Of a stretch of 64,000 bases of DNA, positions 14,667 through 23,415 are shown one piece after another. The translations under genes and the position numbers were made by a program. The notes beneath the pieces are model-generated. The model ran no database searches, had not been told where the DNA came from, and saw only the letters and a list, made by a program, of their open reading frames with translations. The stretch comes from Myxococcales bacterium (GTDB lineage: Bacteria; Myxococcota_A; Polyangia; Haliangiales; Haliangiaceae). Each line of letters starts with the position of its first letter. Positions within the stretch are counted from its first letter, which is position 1. The DNA is taken from contig JADJUF010000001.1 of the NCBI GenBank assembly GCA_016717005.1, positions 1,240,001 through 1,304,000 of the forward strand, read 5' to 3'.

Positions 14667-14750
14667 CCCGCCCCCGGACTCAGAATCAGAGCCTGTCCGT
14701 ATCTTCCGTCGAGCACCGGTCCAGGCGCCGGGCGTCTCGCGTCTCGGAGA

Positions 14751-14804
14751 GGAGGCTCGGCGGGGCTTGCCTCCGACGAGGGGAGGCCTGGCGACAGGCC
14801 TCCC
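14751..14804. terminator. hairpins between convergent genes
   Basis: GGGAGGCCTG-GCGA-CAGGCCTCCC at 14781-14804 is a perfect 10-bp stem closed by a GNRA-type tetraloop. A second stem, GGAGGC ... GCCTCC, lies at 14751-14774. They sit between the ends of the KAP gene (plus) and the membrane protein gene (minus), with no U-tract on either side, so this is a putative bidirectional non-canonical terminator. Confidence 0.6.
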
Positions 14805-14811
14805 GGGAAGC

Positions 14812-15480
14812 TCAGGTCAGCGGCTGACGCATCGGCTCGGGCACCGTCGGGCCCGGCGCTGGCGGCGGCGGCGGCGGCGCGTCGGGGCTGGGCTCGGTCA
14901 GCTGGGCCTTGCCGAGGACGAGGCCCTGGACGATCCACGCGGTCACGTAGACGAACACCAGCGACCACATCATCCGGCCGCCGTCGTCCATCGAGCCCTT
15001 GGCGAACAGCGCCTGCAGCCCGGCGACCAGGCCGATCGTCCCGACGACCGCGGTCACCAGCAGCGACAGGCCGCTGAACAGCCGCGTGACCAGCGGCAGC
15101 TCGGCGTGGTTGGTCTTGCCGAGCATGACCGTGTGGACGCCGAACAGGAGCCCGCCCGAGGTCAGGAAGCCGAGCGCCGCCCGCCACACCGGCGAGCGCT
15201 CGTTGCTGTTGCCCTTGAGCAGCACCGAGTACAGCAGCAAGAACGTGCCCAGCAGCATGAGCTGGTAGCCGTAGAACCGGAACAGGTGCAGGGCGAACTT
15301 CAGCCCGAACTGCGGATCGGCGGCGCCGGTGCGGTTGTGGCGCCAGCGGGCCACGACGTAGAGGATGCCGACGCCCCAGAGCGACGCCATGAACAGCATC
15401 GCCATCGCCGGCGCCAGCATGCTGACGAGGCCCATCATCTGGAACGGCGACGCGCGGTCGCCATAGTCGTAGTCGTCCAT
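14812..15480 (-). CDS. five-helix membrane protein of unknown function
   Basis: 222 residues: an acidic N-terminus (MDDYDYGDR), then five predicted membrane helices (about 16-45, 62-88, 100-120, 135-165 and 170-195), and a Pro-rich tail (APPPPPPAPGP). No family recognised. The ATG at 15480 is supported by AGGGGG 7 nt upstream. Gene order does not suggest a role; the glycosyltransferase and lipoprotein upstream face the same way. Confidence 0.75.
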   Translation of the reverse strand: MDDYDYGDRASPFQMMGLVSMLAPAMAMLFMASLWGVGILYVVARWRHNRTGAADPQFGLKFALHLFRFYGYQLMLLGTFLLLYSVLLKGNSNERSPVWRAALGFLTSGGLLFGVHTVMLGKTNHAELPLVTRLFSGLSLLVTAVVGTIGLVAGLQALFAKGSMDDGGRMMWSLVFVYVTAWIVQGLVLGKAQLTEPSPDAPPPPPPAPGPTVPEPMRQPLT

Positions 15481-15549
15481 CGTGATCCCCCTGAGCGCGC
15501 GCGCTGCGCGCACGGCCATGCTACGCGGCGATCGCGCGCGCCGACAAGG

Positions 15550-16272
15550 TCACTCGTCGCCGACGACGCCCCCGGGCCCGTACTGGAACCGCGCGCCGGT
15601 GACGCGCGCGACCTGCTGGCCCGCGTCCTCCCAGCCGTAGGTGTACTTGCCGACGTGGCCCAGCCGCAGCGTGGTGTCGACGACGATCTTGTGGCCGGCC
15701 TGGCGCGCGCGCTCGCAGAAGGCGTAGTCCTCGCCCAGGTACCAGTACGCGCCGGGCGGCCCGGCGGGATCGGCCACGACCATCGGCAGGAAGTACGGCA
15801 CGGTCGGCGCGCCGAACCGGGTGTTGCACGTGGGCAGCCCGAAGTGGCGGCGGACGTCGTCGTAGACCTCGCGCTCGGTGTAGAGGAAGCCGGCGCCGAC
15901 GTACCGGACGTCGTAGAGGCCGCCGCTGGTGCCGACGCCGAGCTCGGTGGTCCCGGGCTCGAGGTGGACCGCGAAGTCGCGCACGCCCTTCTTGGGGTAC
16001 AGGCCCGCGACCACCGGCAGGCGGTGCGCGCACAGCGCCGCGACCTCGGCGGCGGTGAACGCGACGTCGGAGTCGATCCACAGGAGCGCCTCGGCGCCGT
16101 CGGCCAGCGCCGCGGTGGCGGCGTCACCGCGGGTGCGATCGATCGCGGCCGAGGCCGCGAACCGCCGGACCTCGAGGCCCGCCGCCTCGACCTCGCGCAG
16201 CCCGCGCTCGCACGCCGGCTCGATGTGCGTGAGGAACGGGCAGAGGACGATCGTGCGCGGCGCCGCCGCCAT
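15550..16272 (-). CDS. GT-A fold glycosyltransferase-like protein
   Basis: 240 residues. The N-terminus RTIVLCPFLTHIEPACERGL is followed by the nucleotide-sugar/metal motif LLWIDSDVAF near residue 66. Next come VVAGLYPKKG and the late acceptor motif YLGEDYAFCERARQAGHKI near 182, a layout shared with phage- and capsule-type glycosyltransferases. The ATG overlaps the stop of the upstream lipoprotein gene by one base (TGATG), so the two are cotranscribed. Donor and acceptor sugars are unknown. Confidence 0.7.
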   Translation of the reverse strand: MAAAPRTIVLCPFLTHIEPACERGLREVEAAGLEVRRFAASAAIDRTRGDAATAALADGAEALLWIDSDVAFTAAEVAALCAHRLPVVAGLYPKKGVRDFAVHLEPGTTELGVGTSGGLYDVRYVGAGFLYTEREVYDDVRRHFGLPTCNTRFGAPTVPYFLPMVVADPAGPPGAYWYLGEDYAFCERARQAGHKIVVDTTLRLGHVGKYTYGWEDAGQQVARVTGARFQYGPGGVVGDE

Positions 16273-17093
16273 CAGCTGCAGAAGCAGGCCGAGCTGCCGG
16301 CGATGTTGAAGCTGGCGGCGAGCGCGAGCGGCGTGACCGAGCAGACGGTGCCGGTCACCTGGTAGGTGACGGTCTCGCTGGCGGTGCAGGCGCCGAACGT
16401 CAGCACCGCGAGGTCGGTGCTGACGGTGGCGCCAGCGGCCACGTCCGACGACGGCGTGAAGCCACCGACCGTGAAGTTGCTGGCGCCGCTGTTGAACAGG
16501 CTCGCCGGGGCGTTGCCGCTGTTGTGGATGAAGATCGCCCGCGGCGCCGGGCAGCTCGCGTCGGCGGTGTCGAGCGCGACCACGGGCTGGGGCTGGCCCA
16601 CGGCGTCGACCAGCGCCAGGTTGGCGCCGATGACCGTGCTGGTCAGGTCGATCGGGGTCAGCGCGCCGCCGGTGTCGGCGGTGATCGTCAGCGTGCCGGT
16701 GACGGTCGCGCCGCCGACGTCGGTGCCGATCACCGCGGCCGGCGGCGACACCGTGATGACGAGGTCAGCCCCGACGGCGATCGTCGCCGGCAGCGCGACG
16801 TCGAGCGTGAAGCCGCCGGTCAGATCGAGCGCGGTGATCGCGACCGGCTGGGCCGCGACGTTGGTGATCGTCAGCGTGGCGTCGGCGGTCGCGCCGCCGC
16901 ACTCGGCGGTCATCGCCAGCGTGGGCGCGAACGTCACGGCCGGCGGCGCGGCGTCGACGGTCGCGGTGGCGTCGAACCCGGGCGCGTCGATGCTGGCGGC
17001 GTCGACGATCGCCGTCGACGGATCGTCACAACCCACGGCGGCGGTGACGGCCGAGGTCCACAGCATCGCGGTCAGGATCGGCGTACGACTCAT
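16272..17093 (-). CDS. lipoprotein with choice-of-anchor-like beta domains
   Basis: 273 residues. A lipoprotein signal ends at AAVGC (Cys about 22), followed by an Asp/Ala-rich linker. Repeated Ig-like strands follow, such as ADATLTITNVAAQPVAITAL, GGATVTGTLTITAD and ASLFNSGASNFTVGGFTP. These are typical of the choice-of-anchor/ASPM-like domains of myxobacterial surface lipoproteins. A C-terminal Cys cluster (GSSACFCS) may be disulfide-bonded. It is cotranscribed with the glycosyltransferase. ATG 17093 has a TACCGT -10 box 8 nt upstream. Confidence 0.78.
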   Translation of the reverse strand: MSRTPILTAMLWTSAVTAAVGCDDPSTAIVDAASIDAPGFDATATVDAAPPAVTFAPTLAMTAECGGATADATLTITNVAAQPVAITALDLTGGFTLDVALPATIAVGADLVITVSPPAAVIGTDVGGATVTGTLTITADTGGALTPIDLTSTVIGANLALVDAVGQPQPVVALDTADASCPAPRAIFIHNSGNAPASLFNSGASNFTVGGFTPSSDVAAGATVSTDLAVLTFGACTASETVTYQVTGTVCSVTPLALAASFNIAGSSACFCS

Positions 17094-17101
17094 GGCCGCA
17101 G

Positions 17102-17134
17102 ACGGTACCACGCGTCGCCGGGCCCGCGTACGCT
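17102..17134. promoter_or_regulatory. divergent -10 boxes for the lipoprotein and GT2 genes
   Basis: Minus strand: TACCGT at 17107-17102, 8 nt before ATG 17093. Plus strand: TACGCT at 17129-17134, 7 nt before ATG 17142. Neither gene has a ribosome-binding site, and the whole divergent region is only 48 bp. Confidence 0.5.
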
Positions 17135-17141
17135 CGGCGCG

Positions 17142-18140
17142 ATGCCGCGCGCCAGCCTGGTCATCCCCACGCGCAACCGGGCCGCGGCCCTGGCCCGGAC
17201 GCTCGCCGCGCTGACCCGCCAGACCGAGCGCGACTTCGAGGTGGTCGTCGTCGACGACGGCAGCGACGACGCGACGCCCGAGGTCGCGCGCGCCTGGGGC
17301 GCGCGCCTCGACCTGCGCTACCTGCGCCGGGCCCACCGCGGCATCGCGGCGGCGCGCGCGGCGGCGATGCGGGCGGCGCGCGGCGCGGTGCTGATCCAGA
17401 CCGACGACGATCGCATCGCCGCGCCCGGCTTCGTCGCCGATCACCTCGCGGCCCACGCCGACGGGTGCTGGCTCGTCGCCGGGACCCAGCGCGCGGTCCT
17501 GGCCGAGTGGTCGGCCACCGCCGAGCTGCCGGCGACCGCGGTCGCGGCGGTGCTGGCGCGGACCCCGGCGCTGGCCGCGCGCTGCACGGCCGCGCGCGCG
17601 GAGCTGATCACCGCGGACGAGCTGGCCGACGAGCTCGAGGCCGCGCTGGCGCGGGTCGCGGTCGACGAGCCGTGGTGGCAGCGCCACGGCGCGCCGCTCC
17701 GGGCGCGGTTCGGCCCGACCCTCGACGGCTACGCGTTCCCGTGGGCGGTGGCGGTCGGCGGCAACACCTCGGTGTCGGCGGCGCTGGCGGCGCAGGTCGA
17801 CTACCTCGACGAGCAGTTCGTCGGCTGGGGCCTCGAGGACACCGATCTCCACTACGGGCTGTGCCAGGCCGGCGCCCGGGTCAAGCTCATCGACGGCGGC
17901 CTGAGCTACCACCAGCTCCACCGCCGCGGCCCCGAGCTCGGGCGCGAGTGGCTGGCCAACGCCCGGCGCCTGCTGGCCAAGCACGGCGACCTGGCGCTGT
18001 CGTCGTACGTGGTGGCCGTGCTGCGCCAGGCGGCCCTGCCTGAGGCCAGCGCGATCGCGCTCGCGGCCATGGCCGCCGCGCCCGAGGTCGGCGCCGAGCT
18101 CGGGCGGTGCCACCGCGAGCTGGTCGCCGCGGCGCGCTGA
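17142..18140 (+). CDS. family 2 glycosyltransferase
   Basis: 332 residues. GT2 motifs: SLVIPTRNRAAAL at the N-terminus, VVVDDGSDDATPE near 38-50, and IQTDDDRI near 86 (DxD metal site). The C-terminal galactosyl-type acceptor motif VGWGLEDTDLHYGLC sits near 227-241. A helical insertion of about 80 residues lies between. It catalyses transfer from an NDP-sugar at the inner face of the membrane; the acceptor is unknown. It is divergent from the lipoprotein/glycosyltransferase pair. Start set by the -10 box 7 nt upstream. Confidence 0.88.
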   Translation: MPRASLVIPTRNRAAALARTLAALTRQTERDFEVVVVDDGSDDATPEVARAWGARLDLRYLRRAHRGIAAARAAAMRAARGAVLIQTDDDRIAAPGFVADHLAAHADGCWLVAGTQRAVLAEWSATAELPATAVAAVLARTPALAARCTAARAELITADELADELEAALARVAVDEPWWQRHGAPLRARFGPTLDGYAFPWAVAVGGNTSVSAALAAQVDYLDEQFVGWGLEDTDLHYGLCQAGARVKLIDGGLSYHQLHRRGPELGREWLANARRLLAKHGDLALSSYVVAVLRQAALPEASAIALAAMAAAPEVGAELGRCHRELVAAAR

Positions 18141-18221
18141 GGTGCGACGAGCCGCCCCGCCGAGACCGAGCCGCGGAGCGCGTCGACCGACGCTCGGCCG
18201 GAGCCGCGACCGGCGCCGAGA

Positions 18222-18689
18222 TCAGGCCGGCTTGTACGCGGCCAGGCCGGCCGCCGCCTGACGCTGGACCTTGCCGCGGACCAGCGGGGTCCAGCCCAGC
18301 ACCGCGCCCACCGGGCCCAGCGCCTGGCGGGCCCAGCGATAGAACGAGAATTCGTCGACGTGGCGCACGATCAGGCCGTCGCCGAACTCGAACCGCGCGT
18401 CGATCCGATTGAGCACCTTGCGACCCGTGGCCGAGAACGTGTAGCGCGCGTCCCAGTGGGCGCGGCCCGCACGATCGTCAGCCTCGATCCCCGAGTGCTC
18501 GATCTGCAGGTCCTTGCCCCGCTCGCACAGCATCGCCCACATGCGCCCGGCCTCCGCGCCGCGCAGCTCCGGGAAGACCGGGTCGGTGAACACCACGTCG
18601 GCGTGGTAGCAGCCGGCCATGGCGGCGGCGTCGCGGCGCGCGAACGCCTGGTAGAAGCGATCGATGAGGGCGGCGTTCGGGTGAGTCAC
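18222..18689 (-). CDS. SnoaL/NTF2-like protein
   Basis: 155 residues with the cone-shaped NTF2/SnoaL pattern: LIDRFYQAFARRDAAAMAGC near the start, then YHADVVFTDPVFPELRG, and ALGW-like C-terminal segments. The family includes isomerases, hydrolases and ligand-binding proteins, so the function cannot be specified. The start is GTG 18689, 6 nt after a TAGGAT box (18701-18696). A hexanucleotide repeat begins directly upstream of that box. Confidence 0.8.
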   Translation of the reverse strand: MTHPNAALIDRFYQAFARRDAAAMAGCYHADVVFTDPVFPELRGAEAGRMWAMLCERGKDLQIEHSGIEADDRAGRAHWDARYTFSATGRKVLNRIDARFEFGDGLIVRHVDEFSFYRWARQALGPVGAVLGWTPLVRGKVQRQAAAGLAAYKPA

Positions 18690-18695
18690 GGCCGC

Positions 18696-18701
18696 ATCCT
18701 A
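18696..18701 (-). promoter_or_regulatory. -10 box TAGGAT of the SnoaL-like gene
   Basis: TAGGAT ends 6 nt before GTG 18689. The GGAGCC hexamer repeat starts at 18703, so the repeat occupies the place of the -35 region. Confidence 0.45.
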
Positions 18702-18702
18702 C

Positions 18703-18961
<259 letters not shown>

Positions 18962-19091
18962 GAGTCGCGCCATCTGACAGCGTTCGCCCGCCCAGCCGCG
19001 CGGCGCCGTCGAACCTTCACCACCGGCGCGTCCCAACTCCGCGACCGCACGCCGCGGGCGCGGTGGCCGCGGGCTTGCTTCACTGCCGCCG

Positions 19092-19961
19092 GTGCGCCTG
19101 TCCGCTCTCGCCCTGGTCCCGCTGGTCGCCTGCGCCGCCCTCAACCACGCCCCGCCGCGCGATCCGTCGCCCGAGCTGCGGCCGACCCCGCCGACGACGC
19201 CCGCGCCGCCGGTGGCCCTGCGCGTCGTCACGTACAACGTCCACGGCGTCGACGGCGCCACGATCGCCGCGGCGCTGCGCACCAACCCGCGCCTGGCCAA
19301 CGCCGACGTCGTGCTGATGCAAGAGGTCGCCGCCCACGGCCCGTGCAGCGCGGCGTGCGCGGCCGGCGCCGAGCTGGGCCTGGCGTCGATCTACGCCCCG
19401 GGGCACCAGCAGGACGGCGGCACCTCGGGCGTCGCGATCCTGGCGCGGTTCCCGCTGCGCGACGTCGAGATCATCGAGCTGCCGTACCGCTCGACGGTCG
19501 TGAACTCGGCGCGGCGCGTGGCGCTGGCCGCGACCCTCGACGGGCGCGACGGCCCAGTCCGCGTGATCGCCACGCACCTCGACAACCGGATCAACCCGGC
19601 CGCGCGGGTCGCGCAGCTGGCACCGGTCCTGGCCCACGCCCAGGCGTGGCCGGGCGCGGTCGTGATCGGCGGCGACATGAACACCAGCCCGTTCCTGTGG
19701 CTCGGGCACCTGGTGCCGGTGCCGGCCGGGATCCAGGACGACCGGCTCGAGCGCTCGGTCCGCGCCGCCGGCCTCGACACGCCCGTGGCCGGCAGCGCCG
19801 CCACCAGCCAGTGGATGAACATGCGGCTCGACGCCATCTACACCCGCGGCCTGGTCCCGGGCCGCTTCGGCGTCGAGCAGACCGTCCGGATCTCGGACCA
19901 CCTGCCGCTGTGGCTCGACGCCCGCATCGGCCCCGCGCCGGCCGTGGCCGCGACCCGCTGA
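19092..19961 (+). CDS. endonuclease/exonuclease/phosphatase-fold lipoprotein
   Basis: 289 residues. A lipoprotein signal ends at VACA, then comes a Pro/Thr-rich linker. EEP-superfamily motifs follow in order: RVVTYNVHGVDG near 48, VLMQEVAAHG near 76, IATHLDN near 160, VIGGDMNTSPF near 193, MNMRLDAIY near 240 and ISDHLPLWLD near 271. All the key catalytic/metal residues are present, so a secreted, membrane-tethered nuclease or phosphodiesterase is expected. The start is GTG 19092; no good ribosome-binding site or -10 box is visible. Confidence 0.87.
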   Translation: MRLSALALVPLVACAALNHAPPRDPSPELRPTPPTTPAPPVALRVVTYNVHGVDGATIAAALRTNPRLANADVVLMQEVAAHGPCSAACAAGAELGLASIYAPGHQQDGGTSGVAILARFPLRDVEIIELPYRSTVVNSARRVALAATLDGRDGPVRVIATHLDNRINPAARVAQLAPVLAHAQAWPGAVVIGGDMNTSPFLWLGHLVPVPAGIQDDRLERSVRAAGLDTPVAGSAATSQWMNMRLDAIYTRGLVPGRFGVEQTVRISDHLPLWLDARIGPAPAVAATR

Positions 19962-20115
19962 GCCCCGCGGCGGTCGGTGGCGCCAGCGCCGCCGCACAGG
20001 TGGGGCCAGGCGCGCGCGCCGGCGCACCCCGTCGGGCCTACCGCGGCGACGGCGCGCGGCGGGGCTGGGCGCGATCACGCTTGCCGCGCGCGGTCGGGCG
20101 CGGGATACCGCGGTC

Positions 20116-21165
20116 GTGCCCCATCGATCGCTCCTGCTCCTCGGCGTGCTCACGTTCGGCTGCGGCGGCGCGTCGTCGGGGGATCCGCTCGACGCCCCCG
20201 GCGCGGTCGATGGCGCGGCGCCCGACGGACCATCGGTCGACGCCGGCGGCGCCGACGCCGGCGGCGATGCGGCCATCGATGCCCCGCCGGTCGCGCCCGA
20301 TCCGTGCTTCCCCGACCTGACCGCCGGCCACCACGTGTTCGGCTGCGGCGGGTTCCGGTTCGACGTCGAGGTGCCGGCCGCGTGCGTCGGCGGTGGCTGC
20401 GGCGTGATCCTCGACGTGCACGGCCTGACCATGAGCGCGGCGATGGAGGACGCCAACACCGGGCTGCGCGCGCGCGGCGCCGCCGCCGGCTTCGTCGTGA
20501 TCCAGCCCAGCGCCAACCCGGCCCCGCCCCAGGCCTCGTGGAGCCCCACCGACGACGCGGCCGTCTACGACTTCCTGACCCGCGCGATCGCGGTCTACGC
20601 GATCGATCCCGACCGCGTGCACATGACCGGGTTCTCGCAGGGCGGCTTCATGACCTGGCGCATGCTGTGCGCCCACGCCGACCGCTTCGCGTCGGTCGCG
20701 CCCGGCGCGGCCGCCTCGAACTGCCCGACCGGTGGGATCGGGCCGGTGACCGCCGCGTGCCGCTTCACCGGCGCCGAGGTGCCGTCGCGCCACCTGTCGA
20801 TCCTGTACCTGCACGGGCGCGCCGATCAGAACTACATCCCGTGGTCGTGCGCCCAGCCCCAGGTCGACGCCATCGTCAGCGCCTGGGGCCTGTCGGCGCA
20901 GGGCGTGGTCGCGTCGGGCCCGGCGTTCACGCGCACCCGGTGGACCGACGGCGCCGGCGCCGTGGTCGAGCTGCTCGCGCACGACTACACCTCGACCGCG
21001 CAGGTCCCGTTCGTCGCCGCCACCGAGCTCCAGGGCCACTGCTTCCCGGGCTCGACCGATCCGGGCAACCAGGTCGGCCAGCTGTTCAGCTTCAAGTGCG
21101 AGCAGCCGGCCGGGTTCGTCTGGGGCGCCGAGGTCGTCGCGTTCTTCGTCGCGCACCCACGCTGA
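20116..21165 (+). CDS. PHB-depolymerase / feruloyl-esterase-like lipoprotein (LpqC type)
   Basis: 349 residues. A lipobox (LTFGC) is followed by a long Asp/Ala/Gly linker (to about 60), then an alpha/beta-hydrolase domain. Its parts are the oxyanion region VILDVHGLTM, the nucleophile motif HMTGFSQGGFMTWRM (Ser about 174), the acid region YLHGRADQNYIPW (Asp about 238) and the His in LQGHCFPG (about 308). Extracellular ester hydrolysis is expected, for example of polyhydroxyalkanoate oligomers or plant phenolic esters. The start is GTG 20116; a degenerate TACCGC box lies 4 nt upstream. Confidence 0.85.
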   Translation: MPHRSLLLLGVLTFGCGGASSGDPLDAPGAVDGAAPDGPSVDAGGADAGGDAAIDAPPVAPDPCFPDLTAGHHVFGCGGFRFDVEVPAACVGGGCGVILDVHGLTMSAAMEDANTGLRARGAAAGFVVIQPSANPAPPQASWSPTDDAAVYDFLTRAIAVYAIDPDRVHMTGFSQGGFMTWRMLCAHADRFASVAPGAAASNCPTGGIGPVTAACRFTGAEVPSRHLSILYLHGRADQNYIPWSCAQPQVDAIVSAWGLSAQGVVASGPAFTRTRWTDGAGAVVELLAHDYTSTAQVPFVAATELQGHCFPGSTDPGNQVGQLFSFKCEQPAGFVWGAEVVAFFVAHPR

Positions 21166-21200
21166 CGGCCCGCCGCGATGGCGCCGGCGGCGATCGCCGC

Positions 21201-21206
21201 TACAGT
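21201..21206 (+). promoter_or_regulatory. -10 box TACAGT of the glutaredoxin-like gene
   Basis: TACAGT ends 7 nt before ATG 21214 with no Shine-Dalgarno, a leaderless arrangement. Confidence 0.5.
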
Positions 21207-21213
21207 GGGCGCC

Positions 21214-21597
21214 ATGACGCGCCGCACGTTGCCCGAGGCCCAGATCCACCCGGCGATCCGCGCCAAGCTCGCCGACAACCACCAGGACATCGTCGACGAG
21301 GTCCTCGCCGCGATCGCCGCCCACGACGTGGTCGTCGTCGGCATGAAGCAGAACCCGTACCCGAAGAAGGCGCGCAAGGCGCTGACCGCCAAGGGCACGC
21401 CGTTCCATTACCTCGAGTACGGCAGCTACCTGAACACCTGGCGGCGCCGCAACGCGCTCAAGATGTGGACCGGGTGGCCGACCTTCCCGATGATCTTCGT
21501 CAAGGGCGTGCTGATCGGCGGCTTCCAGGACCTCGAGAAGCTGCTGGCCTCGGGCGAGTGGGACCAGCTCCTCGCCGCGCCCCGCACCGCCGCCTGA
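21214..21597 (+). CDS. glutaredoxin-like protein lacking the active-site cysteines
   Basis: 127 residues with a clear glutaredoxin fold: a strand (VVVVGMK), then NPYP at 47-50 exactly where CPYC or CGFS should be, and KKARKAL helix 1. The cis-Pro segment GWPTFPMIFVKGVLIGG and a C-terminal helix follow. There is no cysteine anywhere in the protein, so thiol redox chemistry is impossible. The fold and TFP loop are retained, suggesting a binding or scaffolding role. Related cysteine-less glutaredoxin-like proteins exist in other proteobacteria, as far as I recall. It is monocistronic, set by a -10 box 7 nt upstream. Confidence 0.82.
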   Translation: MTRRTLPEAQIHPAIRAKLADNHQDIVDEVLAAIAAHDVVVVGMKQNPYPKKARKALTAKGTPFHYLEYGSYLNTWRRRNALKMWTGWPTFPMIFVKGVLIGGFQDLEKLLASGEWDQLLAAPRTAA

Positions 21598-21663
21598 TCG
21601 AGCGCCGGTCCGGTCGCGCGCCGGGAGCCTCGCGTCGCGGATGGGCGACCGGCCCTCTGGGCT

Positions 21664-22332
<669 letters not shown>

Positions 22333-22371
22333 GAGCGATCGAGTACGGGATCGCTCTGACAGTCGCGCCGA

Positions 22372-22740
22372 CTACGCGGCGGCCGGCTCGAGGTAGACCG
22401 ACCGGGCGTGGCCGCACGCGGCGCACGCGAGCCGGACCACCACCAGCAGGCGACCGTCGAAGCGGATGGCCTCGTCGCTGGCCAGCGCGAGCGGCTCGCC
22501 GCAGGCGCACGTGCCGGCGGCCAGCTTGCTGCGCCAGGCGGCCGGGACCTTGACCGCGGTGGCGGCGGTGTCGCCGCGCAGGATCGGCGCCGCCGGCGGC
22601 GGGGACGGTGGCGGCAGCGCGGCCGGCCCCGCGGCCGAGCCGTCCGCGGGCGTCGGCAAGGCCATGCGGCGATCGGCCAGCACGCCGACCACCACGTACG
22701 CGGTGACGGCGCCGGCGAGCACGAGCACGACCCAGAGCAT
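22372..22740 (-). CDS. single-pass membrane protein with Cys-pair motif
   Basis: 122 residues: one N-terminal membrane helix (about 2-22), a Pro/Ala-rich linker, and a C-terminal domain with CACGEP and CAACGH. The C-x-C and C-x-x-C pairs about 30 residues apart look like a small zinc ribbon. No family recognised. It is 31 bp upstream of the ATPase gene in coding direction and may be cotranscribed with it. Confidence 0.65.
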   Translation of the reverse strand: MLWVVLVLAGAVTAYVVVGVLADRRMALPTPADGSAAGPAALPPPSPPPAAPILRGDTAATAVKVPAAWRSKLAAGTCACGEPLALASDEAIRFDGRLLVVVRLACAACGHARSVYLEPAAA

Positions 22741-22782
22741 CTTGGCACCATGACCGATGCCGCCCCGCTGGTCAAAGGTGAT

Positions 22783-23211
22783 TCAGGCCGGACGGCGCGG
22801 CGCGCCCAGGCCGAGCCGACGGTGGTCGGCCAGCGTGCATCGATCCTGGACCACGCGCTTGCCGGCGGCGCGCAGCGCCTCGGCCACGGCGTCGTTGCGG
22901 ATGCCGAGCTGGAACCACACCACCGGCGCCGGGCACGCGGCCAGCTCGGCCAGGTGCCCAGGCAGCGCGTCGGCCCGGCGGAACACGTCGATCAGATCGA
23001 TCGGCTCAGCCAGGTCGGCCAGGGTCGCCACGACGGGCGCGCCGAACAGCGCGCGGCCGACCAGCGCCGGGTTGACGCCGAGGACGCGATAGCCCTGCGC
23101 GTGCAGGTAGGCCGGCACGTAGTGGGCCGGGCGCGCGGGATCGTGGTGGACGCCGAGCACCGCCACGGTCGGGCTGTGCGCGAGGATCGCGCGGACGTCG
23201 AGATCGGTCAT
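22783..23211 (-). CDS. CoA-binding domain protein (YccU-like)
   Basis: 142 residues with a Rossmann-like CoA-binding fold: TVAVLGVHHDPARPAHYVP, then YRVLGVNPALVG, the strand IDLIDVFRRADALPGH, and VVWFQLGIRNDAVAEAL with CTLADHR near the end. The length is that of the stand-alone YccU family, which binds CoA; the physiological role is unclear. Start ATG 23211 has a TAAGAT box 7 nt upstream. Its first base is the last base of the 180-bp inverted-repeat element, so the element contributes to this promoter region. Confidence 0.85.
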   Translation of the reverse strand: MTDLDVRAILAHSPTVAVLGVHHDPARPAHYVPAYLHAQGYRVLGVNPALVGRALFGAPVVATLADLAEPIDLIDVFRRADALPGHLAELAACPAPVVWFQLGIRNDAVAEALRAAGKRVVQDRCTLADHRRLGLGAPRRPA

Positions 23212-23218
23212 CGCCCCG

Positions 23219-23224
23219 ATCTTA
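23219..23224 (-). promoter_or_regulatory. -10 box TAAGAT at the edge of the 180-bp element
   Basis: TAAGAT (23224-23219, minus) ends 7 nt before ATG 23211. Its first T is the terminal base of the repeat element and the rest is unique sequence. Confidence 0.45.
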
Positions 23225-23403
23225 GGGCCCGCGCGTGAACAACTCGGTCGGTCTCGCGGCCGATCCATCCCGGCTGGCTGCGTTGCCGGCTCCGGTCCTC
23301 GGGTCACGTCCAACGAGGACGCTCCCCTCCGGTCCTCGCCGTCGCCTTGCCATCCGGGCGCCTCGTCCGCGATCCTCGATCGACTTGTTCACGCGCGGGC
23401 CCT
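23224..23403. repeat. 180-bp inverted-repeat-bounded element, copy 1
   Basis: Bounded by perfect 19-bp inverted repeats (AGGGCCCGCGCGTGAACAA). Its sequence is the same as 55266-55445 except for four substitutions in 180 bp. Inside is a further GTCCTCG ... CGAGGAC stem. It sits 12 bp after the stop of the minus-strand lipoprotein gene (23416) and just before the promoter of the CoA-binding gene. It encodes no transposase; a 56-codon frame (GTG to TAA on the minus strand) is open in both copies. MITE-like element, structured RNA and 3'-end element are all possible. Confidence 0.9.
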
Positions 23404-23415
23404 TACCCCAAGGCG

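Noticed and set aside
14667..14811. Rho-independent terminator with U-tract
   Set aside because: The hairpins are real but no run of T follows on either strand; reported only as a putative non-canonical terminator.
20038..20124. 28-codon Arg/Pro-rich frame on the minus strand upstream of the esterase gene
   Set aside because: Overlaps the esterase gene's start and has composition expected by chance.
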